Shown: positions 9,895 through 17,511 of the stretch, in pieces
How positions within the stretch are numbered: position 1 is the first letter of the stretch
How the letters are laid out: every line of letters begins with the position of its first letter
Assembly: GCF_000518245.1 (NCBI RefSeq)
Contig: NZ_JADF01000024.1
Span: 1-35,628 of the forward strand
Direction of reading: 5' to 3'
DNA from: Brachyspira alvinipulli ATCC 51933
GTDB lineage: Bacteria; Spirochaetota; Brachyspiria; Brachyspirales; Brachyspiraceae
Length of the DNA: 35,628 nt
Translations under genes and position numbers: made by a program
The notes under the pieces: generated by a model
Databases searched by the model: none
Told to the model about the DNA's origin: nothing
Seen by the model: only the letters and a program-made list of their open reading frames with translations

Positions 9895-10359
9895 TTAAAA
9901 TCCTTTCCAGCCATTTGATGAAGGCCTAATAGTAAGAGTTACAACAGCATTATTTTTTTTAACAGTAAGAATAAGAGGAGAATTGCTTCCGTTAGGTCTA
10001 GTATCAACAGTTACTGTAATTCCGCTGCCTTCAATTTTTTTTATTTGCCCTAATAATGTATCAATGTCAGTTACCGTAGCGCCGTGTGATGTCCCCCTAA
10101 TACTATGAGATGTTCCTGTACTATCTGCTGCTATAGCAGTAAAATCATATTCGTTACTAATAGTGCTACCAGGAGATGATACTATACTACCACTAATACG
10201 AATTTTTCCTAAGCCATTTAATGCAGCATTAATTGCTTTTGTATTTTCTTCGATGGTTCCTCCTTCATTTGTCGGATCTGTGATTTTTTTGTTGCAGCCT
10301 ATGCCTAGTAATGATAAAGCCGTTACCATTACAAAAATAGATAAAATCTTTTTCTTCAT
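9895..10359 (-). CDS. Small hypothetical lipoprotein
   Basis: I start it at ATG 10359, preceded by GGGAG, giving 154 residues. The open frame continues upstream to 10626, but that part looks like chance. The signal MKKKILSIFVMVTALSLLGIGC ends in the lipobox L-G-I-G-C after a KKK head. The mature part is rich in Ser, Thr, Gly and Asn, with alternating polar and hydrophobic residues suggesting beta structure. It has a GTS/GATVTD segment in the middle and ends in GWKGF. No catalytic motif or known domain is recognised. A surface-exposed or periplasmic lipoprotein is the best description. It is flanked by a ~49-bp direct repeat, so it may be one survivor of a duplicated gene pair. Confidence 0.75.
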   Translation of the reverse strand: MKKKILSIFVMVTALSLLGIGCNKKITDPTNEGGTIEENTKAINAALNGLGKIRISGSIVSSPGSTISNEYDFTAIAADSTGTSHSIRGTSHGATVTDIDTLLGQIKKIEGSGITVTVDTRPNGSNSPLILTVKKNNAVVTLTIRPSSNGWKGF

Positions 10360-10763
10360 AATTTGAACTCCCTTTAATAAATTTTTATTATAAACATTAT
10401 TACTAATGCTTATTTTTGAATTAGAGGAATTAGAATATTTATGTGTTATATTAAGTTTATTTGTTGAAATATTATAATAAACTTTAATTAATTTCTGCAA
10501 TGCCGAAAGAGACTGCAGGCATAATATAGTTAGTATACTAGTGTTATTGTTTTGATATTTTTTATTGATTAAAGAATAGTTATCTGGATTCTTAATTTCA
10601 GTGATTGTTATATTTATGTTTTCCATGAATAAATGGTATTCTTTTTTGATTTTTATGTCAATATTTTGCTTTAAAATTTTTGAGTTTTATTAAAATTTTT
10701 TTAATAAAAAGTATTATATTGAATAAAATAAAAACTTATTAACTTGAACTTAAGCAATTGAAA

Positions 10764-10812
10764 TTATTATATTATTTAATCAAAACAATTAGGATAATCA
10801 TAAAGACTTAAT
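10764..10812. repeat. 49-bp imperfect direct repeat, copy 2
   Basis: Second copy of the sequence at 9762-9810. Relative to the minus-strand lipoprotein gene, copy 1 is downstream of the stop and copy 2 is upstream of the start. This is expected if copy 2 is the 3' flank of a lost upstream duplicate. I see no gene in the rest of 10630-10940; it is AT-rich spacer. Confidence 0.75.
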
Positions 10813-10946
10813 TAAATATATAGTCATATCTGTTAGTAAATTTTATTTATTTTAATTAAAAAACAAATTGATTAAGCATTCGTAATATAACTAATACTTT
10901 GGGGGGTATGTAATCGGGTGTATTGTAAAAATAGAATGTATGCTTC

Positions 10947-10975
10947 TTGACAATGAAATTTTTTTGTATTATAAT
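10947..10975 (+). promoter_or_regulatory. Consensus sigma-70 promoter of the riboflavin operon
   Basis: TTGACA (10947-10952), a 17-base spacer and TATAAT (10970-10975): a perfect match to the consensus, placed so that transcription would start near 10982, just before the FMN riboswitch. Such a strong promoter fits control exerted at the riboswitch, after initiation. Confidence 0.85.
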
Positions 10976-10987
10976 ATTAACATATAA

Positions 10988-11115
10988 ATCTTCAGGGCTA
11001 GGTGAAATTCCATACCGGCGGTAAAGTCCGCGAGCCTTTTTGATGTATCTCTTTCAAAAATGGCAGATTTGGTGCGATTCCAAAACCGACAGTTAAAGTC
11101 TGGATGGTAGAAGAT
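10988..11115 (+). promoter_or_regulatory. FMN riboswitch (RFN element) aptamer
   Basis: All the hallmark conserved blocks of the RFN element are present in order. These are an opening TCTTCAGGG, GGTGAAATTCC, ACCGGCGGT, AAAGTCCGCGAGCC, a variable hairpin with GCAGATTTGGTGCGATTCC, then ACCGACAGTTAAAGTCTGGATG, and a closing GAAGA that pairs with the opening TCTTC. Binding of FMN is known to repress downstream riboflavin genes. The element lies directly upstream of ribD and is followed by an intrinsic terminator, so attenuation is the expected mechanism. Confidence 0.96.
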
Positions 11116-11144
11116 ATTAATGTAACTTACTACATAAAATTTGG

Positions 11145-11175
11145 CTCTAAGTGTTTAAACATTTAGAGTTTTTTT
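11145..11175 (+). terminator. FMN riboswitch expression platform terminator
   Basis: A 9-bp stem (arms 11145-11153 and 11160-11168, one G-T pair) with a TTTAAA loop is followed by seven T residues. It ends about 80 bases before the ribD ATG and forms the OFF state expected for a transcription-terminating FMN riboswitch. Confidence 0.88.
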
Positions 11176-11254
11176 GTTTGTAGATTTCTTTTTTACCTTC
11201 CTAAAAATAATTCCTAAAGATTAAAAAAATTTTTTATAAAAGAGTATTAGCAGT

Positions 11255-12364
11255 ATGCAGGAAAATATTCATGAAAAATACATGAAAATGGCTATAGAAG
11301 AAGCAAAGAAGGGAGAAGGTTTTACAAGTCCTAATCCTTTAGTTGGTGCTGTTATAGTGAAAGACGGAAAAGTTATAGGCATTGGATATCATAAAAAATA
11401 TGGTGAAAATCATGCTGAAATCAATGCATTTTTGGATGCAAAAGAGAAAGGCGAAAATGTTGAAGATGCTGATATATATGTAACTTTGGAGCCTTGTTCT
11501 CATTATGGAAAAACTCCTCCTTGTGCTGATGCTATTATAAAAAATAAATTAAAAAGAGTGATTATAGGCTGTGTTGATTCTAATCCTAAAGTAGCAGGAA
11601 ATGGAATAAAAAAATTAAAAGATGCTGGAATTGAAGTTGTAATAAATGTACTTGAAGAAGAATGCAGAAAATTAAATGAAGTTTTCTTCTATTATATAGC
11701 TAATAAAAGACCGTTTGTTGTTATGAAATATGCTATGACTATGGACGGTAAAATAGCTACTGTGAGCGGTAAATCAAAATGGATAACTTCAGAAAAAACA
11801 AGAGAGCATTCTCATAGATTTAGAAATAAATACTCTGCTATAATGGTTGGAATAAATACTGTAATAGAAGATAATCCTACACTTAACTGCAGACTTCCAA
11901 ATACTAGAAATCCTATAAGAATAATTTTGGATAGTTCATTAAAAATAGATTTGGATTCTAATATTTGTAAAACTGCTAAGGAGATAAAGACTTTTATAGC
12001 TACTATTAGTAATGATGATAAAAAAATAAAAGAACTTGAAAGTGTTGGCATAGAGATAATAAAAACAGAAAATGATAACGGCAAAGTAAGTTTAAATGAT
12101 TTGATGAGAATACTTGGAGAGGAAAAAAATATTGACAGTGTGTATGTTGAAGGCGGTGCTACTTTACATGCAAGTTTATTAAAAGAGAAATTAGCTAATA
12201 AGGCATTGATTTATATAGCACCAAAAATATTTGGAGGATCAAAATCAAAAACTCCAATAGGAGTCGAAGGAATAGATGATCCTAATGATGCTGTTAAACT
12301 TACGGAAGGCAGCATAACAAAAATAGAAGACGATTTATTTTTAGAGTATTACTTAAAATATTAA
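11255..12364 (+). CDS. ribD: Bifunctional riboflavin deaminase/reductase RibD
   Basis: Performs the second and third steps of riboflavin synthesis: deamination of the diaminopyrimidine phosphate, then NADPH-dependent reduction of the ribosyl chain. The protein has 369 residues, as expected for the two-domain enzyme. The N-terminal deaminase domain (about 1-145) carries the zinc motif HAE (near residue 53) and PCSHYGKTPPC. The C-terminal reductase domain starts around RPFVVMKYAMTMDGKIA and includes SRKSKW-like SGKSKWITSE and a YVEGGATLHASLL segment. It is the first gene after the FMN riboswitch and its terminator. The ribosome-binding site is poor. Both domains look intact. Confidence 0.97.
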   Translation: MQENIHEKYMKMAIEEAKKGEGFTSPNPLVGAVIVKDGKVIGIGYHKKYGENHAEINAFLDAKEKGENVEDADIYVTLEPCSHYGKTPPCADAIIKNKLKRVIIGCVDSNPKVAGNGIKKLKDAGIEVVINVLEEECRKLNEVFFYYIANKRPFVVMKYAMTMDGKIATVSGKSKWITSEKTREHSHRFRNKYSAIMVGINTVIEDNPTLNCRLPNTRNPIRIILDSSLKIDLDSNICKTAKEIKTFIATISNDDKKIKELESVGIEIIKTENDNGKVSLNDLMRILGEEKNIDSVYVEGGATLHASLLKEKLANKALIYIAPKIFGGSKSKTPIGVEGIDDPNDAVKLTEGSITKIEDDLFLEYYLKY

Positions 12365-12382
12365 TTTATATAATATTTAATT

Positions 12383-12450
12383 ATTGGGGACTAGTCCCCA
12401 AACCCCTACTTCTTTTGGTGGCCCAAAGAAGCAAAAGGACTGCATTTATA
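12383..12450. repeat. Palindromic intergenic repeat between ribD and ribE
   Basis: Contains a perfect 18-base palindrome TTGGGGACTAGTCCCCAA (12383-12400). A second hairpin with CTTCTTT/AAAGAAG arms around a GG-TGG-CC core follows at about 12410-12432. It is C/G-rich against an AT-rich background. It may act as an RNA hairpin within the rib transcript. Its type differs from the nested AACTTG/CAAGTT family described at 14426. Confidence 0.6.
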
Positions 12451-12504
12451 TCATTTTGCATTCAATGGCATCAAAAAAGATTATAATTATAGGATTATAC
12501 AATA

Positions 12505-13146
12505 ATGTTTACTGGTATAGTTGAAGAAATAGGAACTGTTAAATCTGTACAAAGCAAAGTTATCACAATAGAAGCTAGCAAAATATTTGATGATTTGCAT
12601 TTGGGTGATAGCGTTGCTGTTAATGGTACTTGTTTAACTGTATCTAGCTTTGATAATAAAATATTTAATGCTGATGTTACTCAAGAAACTTTGAACCGTA
12701 CTAATTTAGGAAGTTTAAAAAACGGAAGTAAAGTTAATCTTGAAAGAGCTATGACATTAAGCGGAAGATTCGGCGGTCATATAGTAAGCGGACATATTGA
12801 CGGAGTGGGAAGCATTAAGTCTATGAAGAAAGATGACAATGCTATAATACTTACTATTGAAGTGCCTAAACATTTAATGAAATATATAGTAGAAAAAGGC
12901 TCGGTTGCTGTTGATGGTATAAGTTTGACAGTGGCAAGTTTAACTGATAATACTTTTTCTATATCTCTTATACCTCATACATTAAAGGAAACTGTACTTT
13001 ATTATAAAAAAGAGGGTGATAAGGTTAATATAGAAAATGATGTTATAGGCAAATATGTTGAAAGGCTTTTAACATTTAAAGAAGATAATGATGATAGTAA
13101 AAAATCTAATATAACAATGGATTTTTTATTTAAAAATGGATTTTAA
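12505..13146 (+). CDS. ribE: Riboflavin synthase, alpha chain
   Basis: Last step of riboflavin synthesis: dismutation of two 6,7-dimethyl-8-ribityllumazines into riboflavin and the diaminopyrimidine. The protein has 213 residues with the typical start MFTGIVEEIGTV. Two lumazine-binding repeats are visible. The first (about 1-95) has SVAVNGTCLTV and ends before GRFGGHIVSGH. The second (about 96-190) has GSVAVDGISLTV and the closing NIENDVIGKYVERLL. The doubled NG/DG-x-S/C-LTV motif is diagnostic and separates it from lumazine synthase. The gene lies in the rib operon between ribD and ribBA, with a palindromic repeat upstream. The symbol ribC is used in some species for the same enzyme. Confidence 0.97.
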   Translation: MFTGIVEEIGTVKSVQSKVITIEASKIFDDLHLGDSVAVNGTCLTVSSFDNKIFNADVTQETLNRTNLGSLKNGSKVNLERAMTLSGRFGGHIVSGHIDGVGSIKSMKKDDNAIILTIEVPKHLMKYIVEKGSVAVDGISLTVASLTDNTFSISLIPHTLKETVLYYKKEGDKVNIENDVIGKYVERLLTFKEDNDDSKKSNITMDFLFKNGF

Positions 13147-13151
13147 TATTC

Positions 13152-13253
13152 ATGCACTTTTTACAGTTTTTTACATCTGATGCTAAAAAGGAAAAAGCTG
13201 AAGAAAAAATAAAAACGGAGCGTAAAAATGGAAAATGTTTACAGTACTATTGA
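13152..13253 (+). CDS. Possible 33-residue ORF overlapping the ribBA start
   Basis: An ATG at 13152, six bases after the ribE stop, opens a 33-codon frame rich in Lys and Glu ([19 protein letters not shown]...). It ends at 13253, overlapping the first codons of ribBA by 26 bases in another frame. It could aid translational coupling between ribE and ribBA, or be chance. No ribosome-binding site of its own is evident. I report it as a weak candidate only. Confidence 0.2.
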   Translation: MHFLQFFTSDAKKEKAEEKIKTERKNGKCLQYY

Positions 13254-14427
13254 TGAAGCTTTAGAGGATTTAAGAAACGGAAAAATAATTCTTGTTTCTG
13301 ATGATGAAGATAGAGAAAATGAGGGAGATTTAATCTGTGCGGCAGAATTTGCCACTACAGAAAATGTTAACTTCATGGCTAGTTATGCTAAAGGCTTAAT
13401 ATGCATGCCTATGAGCAAAGAAATTACTAACAGGCTTAATCTTAATCAAATGGTTACAAAAAATACTGATAATCATGAAACAGCTTTCACAGTATCTATT
13501 GACCATATTGAAACTACTACAGGAATATCTGCAGTTGAAAGATCTATTACAGCTTTAAAAGTTGTTGATGAGAATTCTAAACCAGAAGATTTCAGACGCC
13601 CAGGTCATATGTTTCCATTACTTGCAAAAGAAGGCGGAGTATTAGTGAGAATGGGACATACTGAAGCTACTGTTGATTTGATGAGATTAGCAGGGCTTAA
13701 AGAATGCGGTTTATGCTGCGAGATTATGAAAGATGACGGCGATATGATGAGAAGAGATGATTTGATTGATTTCGCTAAAAAACATAATCTAAAAATGATC
13801 ACTGTTTCTGACTTAATTGATTATAGAAAAAAGAATGAAGATTTAATGGAGCTTTATGCTAAGGCTAAAATGCCTACTAAATACGGAGAATTTGAAATAC
13901 TTACTTTCGTAAATAAAGTCACAAAAGAACATCATGTAGTTTTAACTATGGGAGATATTTCAAGCGGAGAGGATGTACTTTGCAGAGTTCATTCTGAATG
14001 CTTAACAGGGGATGCATTAGGTTCTAAAAGATGCGACTGCGGCGAACAGTATGATTATGCTATGAGAAAAATTGCTGAAGAAGGAAGAGGCATAATGGTT
14101 TATATGCGTCAGGAAGGAAGAGGAATAGGACTTGTTAATAAATTAAGAGCTTATGAACTTCAGGACAGCGGACTTGATACAGTTGATGCTAATATGGCTT
14201 TGGGATTTAGAGATGATATGCGTGAATATTATGAGGCTTATCAAATGCTTAAGAACTTGGGTATTAAAAGTATTAAGCTTATGACTAATAACCCAGATAA
14301 AATAAAATATTTAAATAATTACGGCTTAAAAATAAATGAGAGAATACCTATACAGATAGAAGCGTCTGAATATGATGCATTTTATCTAAAAACTAAGAAG
14401 GAAAGAATGGGACATATTCTTGATTAA
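13228..14427 (+). CDS. ribBA: Bifunctional DHBP synthase / GTP cyclohydrolase II
   Basis: Supplies both precursors of riboflavin: 3,4-dihydroxy-2-butanone 4-phosphate from ribulose 5-phosphate (RibB domain, about 1-200) and the diaminopyrimidine from GTP (RibA domain, about 205-399). The protein has 399 residues, the standard fusion length. RibB motifs are [11 protein letters not shown] near residues 25-35 and [17 protein letters not shown] with the acidic and histidine residues. RibA motifs are the zinc ligands in [21 protein letters not shown] and the RQEGRGIGL loop. GGAG precedes the ATG. The stop codon runs straight into the first copy of the nested-hairpin repeat. The next rib gene, ribH, is displaced 2.4 kb downstream. 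Confidence 0.97.
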   Translation: MENVYSTIDEALEDLRNGKIILVSDDEDRENEGDLICAAEFATTENVNFMASYAKGLICMPMSKEITNRLNLNQMVTKNTDNHETAFTVSIDHIETTTGISAVERSITALKVVDENSKPEDFRRPGHMFPLLAKEGGVLVRMGHTEATVDLMRLAGLKECGLCCEIMKDDGDMMRRDDLIDFAKKHNLKMITVSDLIDYRKKNEDLMELYAKAKMPTKYGEFEILTFVNKVTKEHHVVLTMGDISSGEDVLCRVHSECLTGDALGSKRCDCGEQYDYAMRKIAEEGRGIMVYMRQEGRGIGLVNKLRAYELQDSGLDTVDANMALGFRDDMREYYEAYQMLKNLGIKSIKLMTNNPDKIKYLNNYGLKINERIPIQIEASEYDAFYLKTKKERMGHILD

Positions 14428-14508
14428 AAAACTTGTGAGTGCCTGACATTCGTAAGAATGGCAGGAGCTTATTGCCATAGGACGCAAAGCGAGCGAACAA
14501 GTTTTTTT
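14426..14508. repeat. Nested-hairpin repeat, copy A (after ribBA)
   Basis: Outer inverted arms AAAAAACTTG (14426-14435) and CAAGTTTTTT (14498-14507) enclose an inner hairpin CCTGACATTC-GTAA-GAATGGCAGG and a tail module ATTGCC-ATAGG-ACGCAAAGCGAGCGAACAA. The element begins at the ribBA stop codon. It is almost identical to copy B (15625-15707), differing by one inserted base in the tail module. The outer arm plus T run could also terminate ribBA transcription. Confidence 0.85.
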
Positions 14509-14635
14509 ATATATAAATAAAAAGAATGGCCATAATTGGATTGATAATTTAAAATAAAAATTATTTACTGTTACAATATGAATTATAGGTATTTTAATTT
14601 TTGACAATTCATATTAATTTTAATATAATATTTAT

Positions 14636-15487
14636 ATGATGGATAATGTAAAATATTTTAATACATTAAATGATTATTTTGTGAGATATCTTTTTTCTGA
14701 TAAAGGAAGTGAAGCAATATTGCTGGATTTTATTAATTCAATAATGCTTGACTCTGGTATGAAGACTTTTAGAAGTGTAGAAATACTTACGCCTTTCAAT
14801 TATAAAGAAAATTATGAAGATAAAGAAAGTATTGTTGATGTTAAATGTATAACTCAAAATGGTTCAGTTGTTATAATAGAGATTCAGCTTCAAGGAAATT
14901 CAAGGTTTCCAGAACGCATACTTTATTATTGGGCTTCTAATTACAGTAAACTTTTAAAGCAGGGCGAAAAATATGATGCATTAACTCCTGTAATAAGTAT
15001 TAATATTCTTAATTTCAATTTAGATGATTCAGATAATATTCATTCCTGCTATATGATTTATGATACAGTTAATCAAAGATTATTAACAGATCATTTACAA
15101 ATACACATAATTGAAGTAAAAAAATTTAAATGCAATTCATTAAAACCAGATTTAGATTGCTGGCTTAAATTTTTTACGATGAAAGAAAATGATAATAAGG
15201 AGGCCATAATGTCAGAAATAGTAAAAGAAAAACCTATAATGGAAGAAGTACAGAGAAGATATAATAACTTTATTAAAGATAGATTGATGATGAATGAATA
15301 TGACAAAAGGCAGGCATATTTATATGGAAATCAAATAATGCTTGAAGAGGAAAGAAGATTAGGAATTGAAGAGGGTAAAAAGGAGCAGCAAATATCTATA
15401 GCCAGAAACTTAAAAAAATCAGGTATAGATATAAAAATAATCAGTGAAAATACAGGTTTGAGTATAGAAGAAATAAAAAACTTGTGA
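14636..15487 (+). CDS. Rpn family PD-(D/E)XK nuclease / putative transposase
   Basis: A 283-residue protein of the Rpn (recombination-promoting nuclease) family, formerly called transposase_31 or PDDEXK_2. The N-terminal part has the typical NDYFVRYLFSDKGSEAILLDFIN opening. The nuclease core IVDVKC...VVIIEIQL gives probable catalytic residues D68, E82 and Q84. The FPERILYYWASNYSKLLKQGEKY segment and the C-terminal GIEEGKKEQQISIARNLKKSGID helix pattern are also family features. Rpn proteins in other bacteria cleave DNA and promote RecA-independent recombination, and some act in phage defence. The gene sits inside the rib locus between ribBA and ribH and is flanked by direct copies A and B of the nested-hairpin repeat. 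Its last codons (KNL and stop) lie within degenerate copy D. Start codon choice is uncertain by one codon (ATG-ATG). Confidence 0.88.
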   Translation: MMDNVKYFNTLNDYFVRYLFSDKGSEAILLDFINSIMLDSGMKTFRSVEILTPFNYKENYEDKESIVDVKCITQNGSVVIIEIQLQGNSRFPERILYYWASNYSKLLKQGEKYDALTPVISINILNFNLDDSDNIHSCYMIYDTVNQRLLTDHLQIHIIEVKKFKCNSLKPDLDCWLKFFTMKENDNKEAIMSEIVKEKPIMEEVQRRYNNFIKDRLMMNEYDKRQAYLYGNQIMLEEERRLGIEEGKKEQQISIARNLKKSGIDIKIISENTGLSIEEIKNL

Positions 15488-15538
15488 GTTTCTGATATTT
15501 ATATAATAATGTCAGATCTACTAATGAATAGTTTTTTT
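15475..15538. repeat. Nested-hairpin repeat, degenerate copy D (3' end of the Rpn gene)
   Basis: Starts with AAAAAACTTGTGAG, as copy A does. It has a TCTGATATT/AATGTCAGA inner hairpin and ends in AGTTTTTTTA. The tail module with GCGAGCGAAC is missing. The Rpn stop codon is the TGA inside the opening arm. Confidence 0.7.
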
Positions 15539-15540
15539 AT

Positions 15541-15605
15541 GCGATAAACGAGCAGCTGATAACTGACAAAGGAAGTTATCAGCTATTATTAAGCGAGTTT
15601 ATCGC
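15541..15605. repeat. Long two-tier inverted repeat
   Basis: Outer arms GCGATAAAC/GTTTATCGC (15541-15549 and 15597-15605) enclose an 11-bp perfect inner stem AGCTGATAACT/AGTTATCAGCT (15554-15564 and 15574-15584). It would fold into one extended hairpin. It lies between repeat copies D and B and holds no gene. Confidence 0.7.
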
Positions 15606-15624
15606 TAGCAATAATAAATAAAAT

Positions 15625-15707
15625 AAAAAATTTGTGAGTGCCTGACATTCGTAAGAATGGCAGGAGCTTATTGCCATAGGCACGCAAAGCGAGCGAACAA
15701 GTTTTTT
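15625..15707. repeat. Nested-hairpin repeat, copy B (upstream of the SH3b gene)
   Basis: Direct near-identical copy of 14426-14507: the same inner CCTGACATTC-GTAA-GAATGGCAGG hairpin and the same ATTGCCATAGG...GCGAGCGAACAAG tail. The outer left arm has one change (AAAAAATTTG). Copies A and B enclose the Rpn gene in direct orientation. Confidence 0.85.
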
Positions 15708-15727
15708 ATATATAATAGGAGTTAAAT

Positions 15728-16597
15728 ATGAAAAAAATTATTTTATTTATTTTAAGCGTTAATTTCTTATGGGCATTTCCGCCTAATGAGGCATATTTTT
15801 CTAACCTTTTAAGCGATAATGGTAAAATAACCAAAAATACACTTAAAGCCTATGATGTACAAGACTACGGTACAGTTTATTTTGACGGAGAGATTACATT
15901 AACAGGAGTGCTTGAAAGAGCTGATAATGAAGATATGGGAGATAATTATACAGCTTTAAGATTTTATCCTGATAGTAATATAGAACTTCCTTTTTTATAC
16001 GCTTCATCTGAAATGGATTTAAAAAATCAAGGGGCTTCTAAATATGGTGATTCTTGGGATTTTAGCGGTGTTGAATTTGACAGTTTAGATTTTGGAGTTT
16101 TATTAGATGATAAAACTATAAATCTTCCATCGCCTTTAAATAAAAGATTTTTAGGAGCATCAGCTGTAAGAGCTGAAATAACAATAAGAAACTATCATTT
16201 TTACGGAGAGGGTGAAGCTGGAAGAGAGGCTTATGGAGATATTGTAGGTTTTAAGGCTTTAGGAAATATACAAACAGAGTATTTTACTAAAAATAATTAT
16301 AATGCAGGAGATGCTTATTACAGTAAACTTAAATATAATTCCAAAGATGATTATGTGAATATAAGAGATAAAGCAAATGGAAAAATAATAGGAAAGATTT
16401 TGAAAAGAGATATGATTAATAATGATGCACTTTTATTGTCTATCAATGGCGGCGGTATTGAGTATATGAATTATGAAAATTTTGAAAAAAACTGGCATGA
16501 AGTATTTTATCTTCCTCCAAATGCTGAAGATGGAAAAAATGCTATTCATGGCTTTGTACATGGTTCGCAGATAAAACTTGAAGATGGAGAGTATTAA
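15728..16597 (+). CDS. Secreted protein with C-terminal SH3b domain
   Basis: A 289-residue protein with a clear Sec signal (MKKIILFILSVNFLWAFPP, cleavage probably after residue 16 or 17) and no lipobox, so periplasmic or secreted. Residues ~40-180 form an acidic, aromatic-rich region with no domain I recognise. Residues ~205-285 match a bacterial SH3 domain: DDYVNIRDKANGKIIGKI at its start and HGFVHGSQIKL at its end. SH3b domains commonly bind cell-wall peptides or other proteins. An AGGAG site precedes the ATG. The gene sits between the Rpn/repeat island and ribH and has no obvious link to riboflavin. It may be part of the insertion or an older neighbour. Confidence 0.75.
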   Translation: MKKIILFILSVNFLWAFPPNEAYFSNLLSDNGKITKNTLKAYDVQDYGTVYFDGEITLTGVLERADNEDMGDNYTALRFYPDSNIELPFLYASSEMDLKNQGASKYGDSWDFSGVEFDSLDFGVLLDDKTINLPSPLNKRFLGASAVRAEITIRNYHFYGEGEAGREAYGDIVGFKALGNIQTEYFTKNNYNAGDAYYSKLKYNSKDDYVNIRDKANGKIIGKILKRDMINNDALLLSINGGGIEYMNYENFEKNWHEVFYLPPNAEDGKNAIHGFVHGSQIKLEDGEY

Positions 16598-16611
16598 AAA
16601 ATAAAAAACTG

Positions 16612-16683
16612 ACCCACACCAAATAGGTGCATAATTGCCGTGTGTAGGTAAGGCACCATTACGGGTGGCATAGCAATAATAAT
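16612..16683. repeat. Hairpin-rich intergenic element after the SH3b gene
   Basis: Interlocking inverted repeats CACAC/GTGTG and GGTGC/GCACC, followed by ATTACGGGTGGCATAGCAATAATA. The last stretch recurs in part in the pgk upstream spacer, and the GCGGGTGGGCG-like motif resembles the scar at 26100. No gene is seen. Confidence 0.5.
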
Positions 16684-16719
16684 AAAATTTTATAGTAAAT
16701 TTAAAATTATAGAGATAGA

Positions 16720-16812
16720 TAAATTGTGAGCATCTTGTAACTTCGCTGAATGCGGACAGCGTCAGTTACAAGAGCCTATTGCCGCAGGCATGCAGGGTGA
16801 GCGAGCAATTTT
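16720..16812. repeat. Nested-hairpin repeat, copy C (upstream of ribH)
   Basis: Outer arms AAATTG/CAATTT. The inner stem is CTTGTAACT/AGTTACAAG around a CGCTG/CAGCG tip. The tail module is ATTGCCGCAGGCATGCAGGG, then TGAGCGAGCAA. It has the same architecture as copies A and B, but with a compensatory change of arm and hairpin sequences, which suggests that structure is what is conserved. Confidence 0.75.
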
Positions 16813-16847
16813 CTAGCAGATTTACAAATTTAAAAAAGGATATAAAT

Positions 16848-17318
16848 ATGAAAACTTTTGAAGGAAAACTCGTTAGTGAAAAACCAATTAAAATCGGTAT
16901 AGTTTGTGCTAGATTCAATGAATTTATTGTTTCTAAACTTTTGGGCGGTGCTTTGGATGCTTTATCCCGTCATGATATAAAAGATGATGATATAAGCGTA
17001 GCTTGGGTGCCAGGTGCTTTTGAAATCCCTCTAATAGCTTCTAAAATGGCTAAATCAAAAAAGTATGATGCAGTTATTTGTTTGGGTGCTGTTATAAGAG
17101 GCTCAACTACTCATTATGATTATGTTTGTGCTGAAGTGTCTAAAGGTATTGCCAATGTTTCTCTTAATTCTGATATACCTGTAATGTTCGGCGTGCTTAC
17201 TACTGAAAACATTGAACAGGCTATTGAGAGAGCTGGAACTAAAGCTGGAAACAAAGGCTTTGATTCTGCTATGGGTGCTATTGAGATGGTAAACTTAATA
17301 AGAGAAATAGAAAAATAA
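16848..17318 (+). CDS. ribH: 6,7-dimethyl-8-ribityllumazine synthase
   Basis: Condenses the diaminopyrimidine with dihydroxybutanone phosphate to give the lumazine substrate of riboflavin synthase. The enzyme usually forms hollow 60-mer or pentameric shells. I start it at ATG 16848, preceded by AAAAGGA, giving 156 residues, the standard length. The frame open upstream to 16779 reads through repeat copy C. Motifs are [13 protein letters not shown] (substrate pocket), [27 protein letters not shown] (phosphate site and catalytic histidine) and [12 protein letters not shown]. It is cut off from ribBA by the Rpn and SH3b genes. Control by the upstream FMN riboswitch depends on read-through across at least four repeat hairpins. 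Confidence 0.97.
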   Translation: MKTFEGKLVSEKPIKIGIVCARFNEFIVSKLLGGALDALSRHDIKDDDISVAWVPGAFEIPLIASKMAKSKKYDAVICLGAVIRGSTTHYDYVCAEVSKGIANVSLNSDIPVMFGVLTTENIEQAIERAGTKAGNKGFDSAMGAIEMVNLIREIEK

Positions 17319-17346
17319 GAATATTCTAAAAAATATTTTATTAATC

Positions 17347-17387
17347 AAACAAGGGCTTAAATTATTTTAAGTTCCTTGTTTTTTTAT
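17347..17387 (+). terminator. Intrinsic terminator of ribH
   Basis: Long stem AAACAAGG...CCTTGTTT with an inner CTTAAA/TTTAAG arm, ending in a run of T residues about 30 bases after the ribH stop. Confidence 0.85.
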
Positions 17388-17477
17388 TATCCTTATTGGT
17401 ATTATTTGTTATATTTAATTTAATAAGAAAATTTTATTAATAATGAGTATATACTTTTTTATCATTTAATATATATT

Positions 17478-17492
17478 TTATAATAATAAAAG
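17478..17492 (+). promoter_or_regulatory. Possible PerR-like box / -10 region of the rubrerythrin gene
   Basis: The 15 bases match the PerR consensus (TTATAAT-N-ATTATAA) at about 12 of 14 fixed positions and overlap a TATAAT hexamer ~30 bases before the rubrerythrin ATG. Peroxide control of rubrerythrin is common, but in such AT-rich DNA the match may be chance. Confidence 0.3.
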
Positions 17493-17511
17493 TTACTAAT
17501 AAGGAGCTAGT

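Noticed and set aside
10360-10626. N-terminal extension of the lipoprotein gene to 10626
   Set aside because: The extension has no ribosome-binding site, is low-complexity Asn/Ile/Ser sequence, and would bury a textbook lipoprotein signal with GGGAG in front of its own ATG at 10359.
16779-16847. Upstream extension of ribH
   Set aside because: It translates repeat copy C. The standard lumazine synthase start and AAAGGA site are at 16848.
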